Assembly: GCA_038530925.1 (NCBI GenBank)
Contig: JBCBCG010000022.1
Span: 1 to 30,214, forward strand
Direction: 5' to 3'
Length of the DNA: 30,214 nucleotides
Source: JALEGB01 sp038530925
GTDB taxonomy: Bacteria > Pseudomonadota > Alphaproteobacteria > Rhodobacterales > Rhodobacteraceae
Part shown: piece after piece, positions 16,109 through 22,953 of the stretch
How the letters are laid out: every line of letters begins with the position of its first letter
Position numbering within the stretch: the stretch's first letter is position 1
Notes under the pieces: model-generated
Databases searched by the model: none
What the model was told of the DNA's origin: nothing
Seen by the model: only the letters and a program-made list of their open reading frames with translations
Program-made: the position numbers and the translations under genes

Positions 16109-16792
16109 GTGCCGCGCAGTATGACGACAATCGCTATTCTTCTCGGCCTTTGGGTCGGGGGGTGCGCTCAGGTGAACCTCGCCGAGGTGGTCGATGCGCG
16201 CGCGCCGCAGAGAGCCGGGGTGGATCCGTTCTCGCGCCTGCGCGACGGCGAGGCCGTGACGGTGGACACAGCGCCCGCCATACGCGCCAGCGGCGACCAG
16301 GTGGTCACGATCCGCACCTTCAATGGGCCGCTCTTTCCGCTCGCCGATGACCGCGAAATCAAGGGGGCGTCCTGCACCCTGCGCGCTCCGAAATTCGAAG
16401 CCACGGTCACGACGCCCGGCGGCGTTCGCGTTCCCTTGTTCGGGCGCGCCTCGCCGACGCTGAGCGTTCATTGCGCGAAGGACGGATTTGACGAAACGAT
16501 CACGTTGATGAAGCCGGTGCGGGTGGGCGCGCCGTTTGCGCTCAGCTTGCAGCTTCCGAGCGCGATGAGCCCGGGAGGGGTGGTGGCGGCGCTTGTCGGA
16601 TCGGCGCTGGCGAGCCAAGCGACGACGGCTCCGGTCACATATCGCTATCGGGATATGCGCGTGGCCCTGGCGCCCAGTGTGGGCGTGACGACCCAAGATG
16701 ATGCGAAACCGGCCGCGAAAGAGCGGGCGAGGCCGGCGCGGCGCAGCGGCCTTCCTTCTCTCATCGAGCGCGATCAGCGCGCCTTACGATAG
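16109..16792 (+). CDS. Small lipoprotein, function unknown
   Basis: This is a predicted 227-residue envelope lipoprotein. From GTG 16109 (preceded by a GGGGGCGAG) a short basic start leads into a hydrophobic helix and a lipobox VGGC, so Cys19 would be lipidated. ATG 16121 is an alternative start that lacks a ribosome binding site. The mature part has two Cys (in ASCTL and VHCAK) that may form a disulfide, a beta-rich middle, a Gly/Ala-rich hydrophobic stretch (LPSAMSPGGVVAALVGSALA, about 150-170) and a basic Arg/Lys tail. I do not recognise a family. It is separated from dctM by about 120 bases and overlaps the 3' end of the convergent ThiE-like gene by nine bases. Confidence 0.75.
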   Translation: MPRSMTTIAILLGLWVGGCAQVNLAEVVDARAPQRAGVDPFSRLRDGEAVTVDTAPAIRASGDQVVTIRTFNGPLFPLADDREIKGASCTLRAPKFEATVTTPGGVRVPLFGRASPTLSVHCAKDGFDETITLMKPVRVGAPFALSLQLPSAMSPGGVVAALVGSALASQATTAPVTYRYRDMRVALAPSVGVTTQDDAKPAAKERARPARRSGLPSLIERDQRALR

Positions 16793-17455
16793 CTCGTCAG
16801 CCGCCGCCGCTTCGTCGATCGCGGCCTGATAGGCCGCGACGGCGGCGGCTGGGCCTTCCGGCGCATCCCAAACGCTGCGGCAGGCGGCGATGAAGTCGGC
16901 TTTGCCTGTGAGCTCCGCGGCCAGCGCCGGCGTCATGCCGCCCTCGGCGACGACGGGCAGCTCGATCATGGTCTGCCACCAGGCGAACAGATCAGGCTCC
17001 GCCAAATCGCCGACGCGCAGGCTCTCCTCTTGCGCCACGGGCCCAAAGGCGACGTAGCTCGCGCCGCGCTCGCCTGCGGTGAGGCCGCGATCCCGCGAGG
17101 CGCCGCAGCCGACGCCGATGATCGCCTCCGGCCCAAGCGCCGCCCGCGCCTCGATCTGCGCATTTTTTCCTTCTTCGAAATGAACGCCGTCCAGCCCCAT
17201 CTCCGCGGCGAGGCGGAAGGCGTCGGCGAGGATCAGAGCGACGTCGCGCTCATGGCAGACCGGTTTCAGCGCCTCGACCGCATAACGCAGCTCATCCTCC
17301 GACGCGCCGCGCAGGCGCAGCCGCACGCAGGCGACGTCTCCCGCCTCCAGCGCGCGCGCCAGAGCCTCGGCGAAGGGCGCAGGCTCGAACAGAAAGGGCG
17401 TGTTGAGATAGAGACGCGGCCGCGGCGTCTCGCTGAGCGACGCCTTCTCGCTCAT
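16784..17455 (-). CDS. ThiE-like (thiamine phosphate synthase/TenI fold) protein
   Basis: The 223-residue TIM-barrel protein resembles thiamine phosphate synthase, which joins the pyrimidine and thiazole phosphates. Family landmarks are LADAFRLAAEMGLDGVHF (76-93), SYVAFGPV (133-140) and VVAEGGMTP (168-175). Several usual catalytic features are altered. The QxREK segment reads VRLRLRG, the Asn-Asp pair reads Ala-Asp (77-78), and GVHLGQxD reads GVHFEEG. It may therefore be a divergent ThiE, or a TenI-like non-synthase. ATG 17455 overlaps the stop of the upstream cupin gene (ATGA), so the two are coupled; the open frame further upstream overlaps that gene and is not used. No other thiamine gene is in the window. 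Confidence 0.78.
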   Translation of the reverse strand: MSEKASLSETPRPRLYLNTPFLFEPAPFAEALARALEAGDVACVRLRLRGASEDELRYAVEALKPVCHERDVALILADAFRLAAEMGLDGVHFEEGKNAQIEARAALGPEAIIGVGCGASRDRGLTAGERGASYVAFGPVAQEESLRVGDLAEPDLFAWWQTMIELPVVAEGGMTPALAAELTGKADFIAACRSVWDAPEGPAAAVAAYQAAIDEAAAADELS

Positions 17456-17865
17456 GAGGGCGGACCGGCGGGGCTCGGGCGCCAATCGGGCGGCGCGAGC
17501 TCGAAGCCGGCGAACTCGAAGGCGGGCGAGACGGTGCAGCCCACAAGCGTCCACGCGCCGAGCGATGTCGCGCTTTGCCACCAGCCCGTGGGCACGATGA
17601 TTTGCGGGCGTTGGCCGGCTGCGAACTCGGGCCCAAGATGGCGCGCTTCGGCGTCGCGCCCATTGCTTGAGACCGACAGCACCAGCGGCCCGCCAGCATA
17701 CCAATGCCAGATCTCGGCCGCGTCGACCTTATGCCAATGGCTGAAATCGTCCGCGCTGAGGAGATAATAGATCGCAGATCCGGCGGCGCGCGCGCCGTCC
17801 GGCGCCTCGGCGCGCCAGGTCTCGCGATACCAGCCGCCCTCCGGATGCGGCGAAAGCTCCAGCAT
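17452..17865 (-). CDS. Cupin family protein (DUF985/cupin_5 type)
   Basis: This is a small single-domain beta-barrel protein, 137 residues from ATG 17865. It starts with LELSPHPEGGWYRETW, the signature of this cupin group, followed by SAIYYLLSADDFSHWHKVDAAEIWHWYAGGPL, where the His and Glu residues suit a metal site. PQIIVPTGWWQSA and LVGCTVSPAFEFAGFEL complete the family pattern. The biochemical role is unknown; some relatives are described as sugar-epimerase-like. The usual N-terminal helix (LTAAQVVA) is present in frame just upstream of the ATG, but no ATG, GTG or TTG precedes it. An ATT at 17904, eight bases after a GGAGG, may be the true start. The stop overlaps the ThiE-like gene start. 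Confidence 0.88.
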   Translation of the reverse strand: MLELSPHPEGGWYRETWRAEAPDGARAAGSAIYYLLSADDFSHWHKVDAAEIWHWYAGGPLVLSVSSNGRDAEARHLGPEFAAGQRPQIIVPTGWWQSATSLGAWTLVGCTVSPAFEFAGFELAPPDWRPSPAGPPS

Positions 17866-18012
17866 CGCGACGACCTGCGCTGCGGTGAGAGATCCGTGGA
17901 GAATGGCTGTGGCCTCCGCATCTACGCACGCCGCGCCTCCGCGGCTGTCGCGCTGCGTGATGCTATGTCAGGCGGGCGGGGCGCGGCGATGGGAAATTCG
18001 CCGCCGCGGCGC

Positions 18013-18522
18013 TTAGATCGGCTGCGGACGCGCCGGCGAGGTCGGGGTCAGAGCGGCGTCCGCGCCGCCGTAAAGCGCATCGGCGCGCCGCTCGAAGGCT
18101 TGGACGATCCGCTGCATCGCCTCATTGAACACAACGCCGATCAAACGCTGCAGCATTTTGCTCTTGAACTCGAAGTCGACATAGAAATCGATTGTCGTCG
18201 AACCGTCTTCGTTCTCGTGAAACTCCCAGTGATTATTGAGATACCGGAACGGTCCGTCGAGATATGCGACATCGATGACGCGGCTTTCCGGCCGCAACGT
18301 CACGCGGCTGCCGAAGCGCTCGCGGAACACTTTGAACGAGACGATCAAATCCGCCTCAAGCACCTCGCCCGGCCCATCCTCCGGCGGGAGCGGCTTGCGG
18401 CTGCGCATGCGGCAGCCGGCGACCCAAGGCAGGAACTCCGGATAGGATTCCACATCGGCGACCAGATTGAAGATCTGATCGGGCGCGTAAGGGATCCGTC
18501 TTTTTTCAGCATGCGTCGCCAT
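18013..18522 (-). CDS. RatA/COQ10-like START-domain protein
   Basis: The 169-residue protein has the SRPBCC (START/polyketide cyclase) fold of the RatA/COQ10 family. It shows the opening RRIPYAPDQIFNLVADVESYPEFLPWVAGCR, then a middle GPFRYLNNHWEF segment and a C-terminal helix MLQRLIGVVFNEAMQRIVQAFERRA. COQ10-like members bind ubiquinone and support respiration; E. coli RatA was reported to interfere with ribosome subunit joining. In alphaproteobacteria this gene commonly sits next to lipA, as here (75 bases after the lipA stop, same strand). That context favours a mitochondrial-COQ10-like housekeeping role over a toxin. No antitoxin-like partner is adjacent. The tail (ALTPTSPARPQPI) is low complexity. 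The ATG lacks a strong ribosome binding site. Confidence 0.9.
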   Translation of the reverse strand: MATHAEKRRIPYAPDQIFNLVADVESYPEFLPWVAGCRMRSRKPLPPEDGPGEVLEADLIVSFKVFRERFGSRVTLRPESRVIDVAYLDGPFRYLNNHWEFHENEDGSTTIDFYVDFEFKSKMLQRLIGVVFNEAMQRIVQAFERRADALYGGADAALTPTSPARPQPI

Positions 18523-18597
18523 GTGTCACACATACGCCAAAAAGCGAATCATGGCTAGCGACTCGCTCTGGGGCCGAGGGTCGCGTCGCCGCTGAAA

Positions 18598-19602
18598 TCA
18601 GGCTTCGCGCGCGATCTGCGCGGCGCGGGCGGCGCGCAGCCGCTCGAAATCCTCGCCCGCATGATAGGAGCTGCGCGTCAGCGGCGTCGCCGAAACCATC
18701 AGGAAGCCTTTGGCGTAGGCGGCTTTTTCGTACGCCTCGAACGCGTCCGGCGTCACAAACTCCGCCACGGCGTGGTGTTTCTTCGTCGGCTGCAAATACT
18801 GTCCAATTGTCAGGAAATCGATGTCGGCGACGCGCATGTCGTCCATCACCTGATGCACCGCCTGGCGCTCTTCGCCGAGCCCGACCATGAGCCCGGATTT
18901 GGTGAACATCGTCGGGTCAAGCTCTTTCACCCGCTCAAGAAGGCGCAGCGAGTGATAGTAGCGCGCGCCGGGGCGGACTTGCGGATAAAGGCCCGGCACG
19001 GTTTCGAGATTGTGATTGAAGACGTCCGGCCGCGCCTCAACGACGATCTCGAGGGCGCCGTCCTTCTTCAGAAAATCGGGCGTCAAAACCTCGATCGTGG
19101 CCTCTGGCCGGCGATGGCGCACGGCGCGGATGGTCTGGGCGATATGGCCCGCGCCGCCATCATCGAGATCGTCGCGATCGACTGACGTGATCACCACATG
19201 GGCGAGGCCCAGCCGCTCCACCGCCGCGGCGACGCGGCCGGGCTCGAACGGATCGAGCGCGTCGGGCTTGCCCGTCGCCACATTGCAGAAGGTGCAGCCG
19301 CGGGTGCAGATCTCGCCCATGATCATCATGGTGGCGTGACCCTTCGCCCAGCACTCGCCGACATTGGGGCAGCCGGCCTCTTGGCAAACGGTGGAGAGCT
19401 TATGTTCTTCAATGGTCGCGCGGGTTGCGAAAAAGCCGGGATCCGATGGCGCTTTCACGCGGATCCAACTCGGCTTTTTCGGCGAGGCGTTATCGGCGCG
19501 ATGCGCTTTCTCGGGATGCCTCAGCCGCGGCGGCTGCGCCTCTCCAGCGGCTGGCCCATCGCTGTCCCGCGCCTGCGCGCGCCTCGCTTCATCATCGGTC
19601 AT
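18598..19602 (-). CDS. lipA: Lipoyl synthase LipA
   Basis: This 334-residue radical SAM enzyme inserts two sulfurs into protein-bound octanoyl groups to make lipoate for pyruvate and 2-oxoglutarate dehydrogenases. The auxiliary cluster motif is Cys73-x4-Cys78-x5-Cys84 (CQEAGCPNVGEC), and the radical SAM motif is Cys99-x3-Cys103-x2-Cys106 (CTRGCTFC). The C-terminal RSSYHAGE carries the conserved cluster-ligand Ser. VITSVDRDDLDDGGA and NVFNHN-like (DVFNHNLETV) segments are classic. ATG 19602 follows GAGGAG by six bases and is preferred over the long upstream open frame. The first 40 residues are a basic/acidic low-complexity leader of a kind common in alphaproteobacterial LipA. It is the first gene of a probable lipA-ratA unit and is divergent from the TPR gene. 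Confidence 0.97.
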   Translation of the reverse strand: MTDDEARRAQARDSDGPAAGEAQPPRLRHPEKAHRADNASPKKPSWIRVKAPSDPGFFATRATIEEHKLSTVCQEAGCPNVGECWAKGHATMMIMGEICTRGCTFCNVATGKPDALDPFEPGRVAAAVERLGLAHVVITSVDRDDLDDGGAGHIAQTIRAVRHRRPEATIEVLTPDFLKKDGALEIVVEARPDVFNHNLETVPGLYPQVRPGARYYHSLRLLERVKELDPTMFTKSGLMVGLGEERQAVHQVMDDMRVADIDFLTIGQYLQPTKKHHAVAEFVTPDAFEAYEKAAYAKGFLMVSATPLTRSSYHAGEDFERLRAARAAQIAREA

Positions 19603-19765
19603 CGCCGTCTCCTCAAACGCCGCTCCGCAGACGGTCTTGCGCCTGCATCCTTCCGCCCGCGCCATCCTGTCGGTACATAAGCGCTCTCGGAGGCGAATGC
19701 GACCGACGCCGAGAGCCGCGGGGCGGATGGCCTCAGGCGGCGCGGCGCAGGAGGAGGCGGCGGCG

Positions 19766-20644
19766 ATGGCGGATGACGACACGGACGAGCTGGCGCGCCT
19801 GCTCGAGGACGCCGAGCGCAAGCTCGGCATGGGCGAGGTGGAGCCCGCGGCGCGCCTTCTGGAGGAGGCCGGCTTTCTCGCGCTCGACGATGACGCGCCG
19901 GCGCCGAAGCGGCGGCTCGCCGCGCTCCTCGCCGGGCTCGGGGATCAAAGGCTGAGCGCCGGCGCGACGCCCGCGGCGATCGAGAGCTATCGCGCGGCGC
20001 TCTCGCTTATGAGCGCGGTGGCGGATGGCGCGCCGGAGGAGGCCGCGGCGCAGCGGGAGCGGGCGTTCCTGCGGTATCGGCTTGGCGCCGCCGAGCTTGC
20101 GGCGGGGCGGCGCGAACAGGCGCTCGAACGCTTCGAGGTCGGAACGCGCGAGATCGAAACCCTTTCCGAGGCCGCCCCGGAGCACCCAGGCTATCGGCGC
20201 GATCTCTCCGCCAGCCGCAGCATGCTCGGCGACGCTTTGACCGAGCTTGGCCAGCGCGAACGGGCGCTCACGGCCTATCGCTCCGCCTTGGCGTTGGCGG
20301 AGGAGGTGGACGGCGCCGCGAGCGAAGCGGCGCCGGCGCAGCTTTACATGGCGACGCTGCATCGGCGCATCGGCGCGCTGCTTGAGGCCGCCGGCGAGAC
20401 GGCGGCGGCGATCGAAAGCGTGCAGCGTCAGGCTGGCGTGCTTGAGAGCTTCCGGCGGCTCGGCGCGGCGGATGCGGCGCTGCAAAAGGAGCTGATCGAG
20501 GCCTATCGCCGCCTGGCGCGTCTTGCGCCAGGCGAGGCGAAAGGGCCGCTCGCCGCCGCCATCGACGTCGCGCAGAGCTTGCCGCCGCCGGGCGATCCGG
20601 CGCTCGCCGCGGCGCTGCGCCTTGAGATGAAGGCGCTGGAGTAG
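19766..20644 (+). CDS. TPR-repeat protein, function unknown
   Basis: This is a soluble, Ala/Glu/Leu-rich helical protein of 292 residues with several tetratricopeptide-like helix pairs. Examples are RYRLGAAELAAGRREQALERFEVG, SMLGDALTELGQRERALTAYRSALALAEE and HRRIGALLEAAGETAAAIESV, each with the small-residue positions of TPRs (Gly8, Ala20). No signal peptide or membrane segment is seen, so it is probably a cytoplasmic protein-interaction scaffold. ATG 19766 is chosen because GGAGGAGG lies eight bases upstream. In-frame ATGs at 19697 and 19727 would add up to 23 low-complexity residues, and the first also has a GGAGG, though only three bases away. It diverges from lipA over 163 bases and converges on the DUF465 gene. 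Confidence 0.82.
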   Translation: MADDDTDELARLLEDAERKLGMGEVEPAARLLEEAGFLALDDDAPAPKRRLAALLAGLGDQRLSAGATPAAIESYRAALSLMSAVADGAPEEAAAQRERAFLRYRLGAAELAAGRREQALERFEVGTREIETLSEAAPEHPGYRRDLSASRSMLGDALTELGQRERALTAYRSALALAEEVDGAASEAAPAQLYMATLHRRIGALLEAAGETAAAIESVQRQAGVLESFRRLGAADAALQKELIEAYRRLARLAPGEAKGPLAAAIDVAQSLPPPGDPALAAALRLEMKALE

Positions 20645-20685
20645 CGGCGACGAGGCCGCTCAGGCCCGAGGAGCGCGTCGGCGCC

Positions 20686-20931
20686 TCAGGACGACGCCTC
20701 GCGCAGCATCGCGCTGATCTCATCGAGGAGGCGCAGGCGTTGCTTGCGCAGATCCTCCATATGGAAATCATCCATCGGCTCGATATTAGTCTCGCCGCGA
20801 TGAATGCTCTCATTCACGACGTCGTAATCATCGGCGAGCTTGGCGAAATGGGCGTGCTCGGCGCGGAGGCGCTTCACCAGATCCTGATGATCGGGAAAAG
20901 CCTCGGGCAGGGCGTGCGGCGTGGCGCTCAT
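20686..20931 (-). CDS. DUF465 (YdcH-like) small protein
   Basis: This 81-residue helical protein contains the DUF465 pattern LVKRLRAEHAHFAKLADDYDVVNESIHRGE, followed by DDFHMEDLRKQRLRLLDEISAML. Related proteins such as YdcH are short helical-hairpin proteins of unknown role. The start is certain: ATG 20931 is preceded by AAAGGAG five bases away. Longer open sequence upstream is not used. It lies 110 bases downstream of the DUF6446-type gene on the same strand and may be transcribed with glyQ. Confidence 0.88.
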   Translation of the reverse strand: MSATPHALPEAFPDHQDLVKRLRAEHAHFAKLADDYDVVNESIHRGETNIEPMDDFHMEDLRKQRLRLLDEISAMLREASS

Positions 20932-21041
20932 GGCGGCTCCTTTCGCGATGGTGATCCGCCGCAGCTTCGCATAGACGTCGCACTGCGCTTTGCTCTGGAT
21001 CAACGGGCGCGCGCGGGAGGACGCGAAAAACGCGGCGCTCG

Positions 21042-21494
21042 CTAACGCACATCCTTCATCAGGCGGCGCCATTGAAAGGCTCGGCCGTCCGGATAAATGG
21101 CGACGACCCGTTCGGTCGCGAAATCGCCGGATCCAGAGATCTCGGCGGACACGGCGCGGGCGCGGCCGGCCTTCAGATCCTCGTCCAGCGCTTCAGCGTT
21201 CCAGCACTCGAACCAGCTTGGCGCGCCGAAAGGCTCCGGACGGCGCGCCGCCGGGCCCGCCGCCAGCGCGGCCTCAGGATCGCTGACGCGAAAACAGCCT
21301 CGCAGCCGCAAGGGCAGCGCGTCATGATCGAGCCCGCGATAGCCCTGAACGGCGAAGGCCTCGCCGCCGATGACGACGCTCTCAAGCCCATCGCGCCGCT
21401 CGTAATACTCGAAGGCTTGCAGATAATAGACCGCCGCGCCGCCAATCAGCGTCGCCGCCGCCACCGCCAAGCCGACCACCGTCCCGCTTTTCAT
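21042..21494 (-). CDS. DUF6446-type single-pass membrane protein
   Basis: The 150-residue protein has one N-terminal membrane segment (about 5-26) ending in YYLQAFEYYE, then a periplasmic domain of about 120 residues. The mature region has a Cys pair (RGCFRV and WFECWNAEA), the latter in a conserved-looking APSWFECWNA segment, and ends with AIYPDGRAFQWRRL. I recognise this as the small protein that follows glyQ in Rhodobacterales (DUF6446). Its function is unknown. It starts 13 bases after the glyQ stop, so it is in the glyQ transcript. In relatives glyS usually comes next; it does not here. Confidence 0.75.
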   Translation of the reverse strand: MKSGTVVGLAVAAATLIGGAAVYYLQAFEYYERRDGLESVVIGGEAFAVQGYRGLDHDALPLRLRGCFRVSDPEAALAAGPAARRPEPFGAPSWFECWNAEALDEDLKAGRARAVSAEISGSGDFATERVVAIYPDGRAFQWRRLMKDVR

Positions 21495-21507
21495 CGCCGC
21501 GCGCTCG

Positions 21508-22461
21508 TCACGCCGAAACAGGGGCCGCCGCGCCGCCCGCTTCTGTCTCCAAAAACGCGTCGGCGCAGAGCTTCGCCAAAGCGCGCACGCGCGCGATATA
21601 GGCCTGACGCTCGGTCACGGAGATCACGCCGCGCGCATCAAGCACGTTAAAGAGATGGCTCGCCTTGATGCATTGATCATAGGCCGGATGCGCCATGACG
21701 ATGTGCTTTCCTGTCTTTGGATCGACCGCCGGCTGTTCGAGAATGCGGCGGCATTCCCGCTCCGCCGCCTCGAAATGAGCCAGCAGCATCTCCGGATCGG
21801 CGACATCGAAATTCCAGCGCGAATACTCGCGCTCGGTCTGCTGGAACACATCGCCATAGCTGAGCGGCGTTGGGCTGTCCGGCCGGTTATAGGGCAGCGC
21901 GTAGACATTCTCGACGCCCAGCACATACATCGCCAGCCGCTCGAGCCCATAGGTCAGCTCGCCCGAGACCGGCTTGCAGTCATGCCCGCCAACCTGCTGA
22001 AAATAGGTGAATTGGCTCACCTCCATCCCGTCGCACCACACCTCCCAGCCAAGCCCCCAAGCGCCGAGGGTCGGGCTCTCCCAATCATCTTCGACGAAAC
22101 GGATGTCGTGCAGATGCAAATCGACGCCGATCGCGGCGAGAGAGCCGAGATAGAGTTCCTGAAGATCCGGCGGGCTCGGTTTGATGATCACTTGGTACTG
22201 ATAATAGTGCTGCAGCCGGTTCGGGTTCTCGCCATAGCGTCCATCGGTGGGGCGCCGGGACGGCTGAGGGTAAGCGGCCGCCCAGGCCAACGGGCCAAGC
22301 GCGCGCAGCGTCGTCGCCGGGTGAAAGGTCCCTGCGCCGACCTCCATGTCGTAAGGCTGAAGGCTCGCGCAGCCCGTCTGCGCCCAGAAGCGCGTGAGAG
22401 CGCCAAGGATCTCCTGGAAGCAGACCGGCGTCTCCGCCTGCGCCGCGCGTTTCGCCGCCAT
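21508..22461 (-). CDS. glyQ: Glycyl-tRNA synthetase alpha subunit GlyQ
   Basis: This 317-residue class II aminoacyl-tRNA synthetase subunit is the catalytic half of the bacterial alpha2beta2 glycyl-tRNA synthetase. Diagnostic segments are QPYDMEVGAGTFHP (35-48), RYGENPNRLQHYYQYQVIIKP (75-95), DDWESPTLGAWGLGWEVWCDGMEV and QVGGHDCKPVSGELTYGLERLAMY. The length is normal apart from a short Ala-rich tail. ATG 22461 follows a near-perfect GGAGGTGAG. The frame stays open upstream through the 14-bp repeat, but that part is noncoding. The beta subunit glyS, needed for activity, is not in the window and must be encoded elsewhere. Confidence 0.97.
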   Translation of the reverse strand: MAAKRAAQAETPVCFQEILGALTRFWAQTGCASLQPYDMEVGAGTFHPATTLRALGPLAWAAAYPQPSRRPTDGRYGENPNRLQHYYQYQVIIKPSPPDLQELYLGSLAAIGVDLHLHDIRFVEDDWESPTLGAWGLGWEVWCDGMEVSQFTYFQQVGGHDCKPVSGELTYGLERLAMYVLGVENVYALPYNRPDSPTPLSYGDVFQQTEREYSRWNFDVADPEMLLAHFEAAERECRRILEQPAVDPKTGKHIVMAHPAYDQCIKASHLFNVLDARGVISVTERQAYIARVRALAKLCADAFLETEAGGAAAPVSA

Positions 22462-22592
22462 CTCACCTCCATTCGGCGCGCCAGCGCGCCGCGCGCCGTC
22501 TCTCGCCCGTGACCGGCGCTGGTCTAAAGCGCAAACGCGCCGAGCGAAACCGGTTTTGCGCCCCATGGCCGCCGCGGCGCTGTCGCCGAGGC

Positions 22593-22656
22593 GCCATCCC
22601 CAAGGCGCCATCGCCAAGTCGCCATCGCCAAGTCGCCATCGCCAAGTCGCCATCGC
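22593..22656. repeat. 14-bp tandem repeat, about 4.5 units
   Basis: Exact units GCCATCGCCAAGTC begin at 22607, 22621 and 22635, and a partial unit begins at 22649. A diverged copy (GCCATCCCCAAGGC) at 22593 precedes them. The array lies in the 300-base gap between glyQ and the pilin gene. There are no spacers, so it is not CRISPR. Confidence 0.88.
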
Positions 22657-22761
22657 AGGCGCAGCGGGCGCAGTTAAGCTCGTTTTTGAACGAGATTTTA
22701 GTGCTGGCGGCGGACACTGCGGCCACAAGCGTCGCGCCTACGCGCTTAACGGGGGAAGCGC

Positions 22762-22932
22762 ATGCCAATGATTAAGCGACTTTTCAAAGATGAGAGCGGC
22801 GGATCCGCGCTTGAATACGTCCTTTACGCGGCGTTGATCGGCGTGGTGATCTCCGCCGCCTTCAGCCTCTTCGTCAATGACGGCATTCAGCTGATCTTCA
22901 ACGCGCTGGTCGGCGGTCTCGCCACGGTGTAG
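22762..22932 (+). CDS. Flp/Fap-type pilin
   Basis: This small 56-residue type IVb prepilin is easily missed. A short basic leader (MPMIKRLFKDESG) is followed by the processing site Gly|Gly-Ser-Ala-Leu-Glu-Tyr, giving Glu at +5 and Tyr at +6 as in Flp pilins. A hydrophobic helix rich in Leu, Ile, Val and Ala follows (about 18-38), then a short C-terminal tail. GGGGGAAG precedes ATG 22762 by four bases; ATG 22768 is an alternative. Flp pilins are cleaved by TadV/CpaA and assembled by the Tad machinery for surface attachment. No tad/cpa gene is in the window, so it is an orphan copy relying on machinery elsewhere. It converges on the crotonase gene. Confidence 0.88.
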   Translation: MPMIKRLFKDESGGSALEYVLYAALIGVVISAAFSLFVNDGIQLIFNALVGGLATV

Positions 22933-22953
22933 CGGCGCGCGGCGGCTCGCCGT

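Noticed and set aside
18013..18522. RatA as part of a toxin-antitoxin pair
   Set aside because: There is no RatB-like partner gene; the lipA neighbourhood and sequence fit the COQ10-like housekeeping group.
18523..18597. Terminator between lipA and ratA
   Set aside because: Only a 5-bp stem with a long loop precedes the T-run; too weak to call.
22679..22694. Terminator upstream of the pilin gene
   Set aside because: The 6-bp stem with ATTTTA tail has no plus-strand gene upstream to terminate; noted only as possible regulatory structure.
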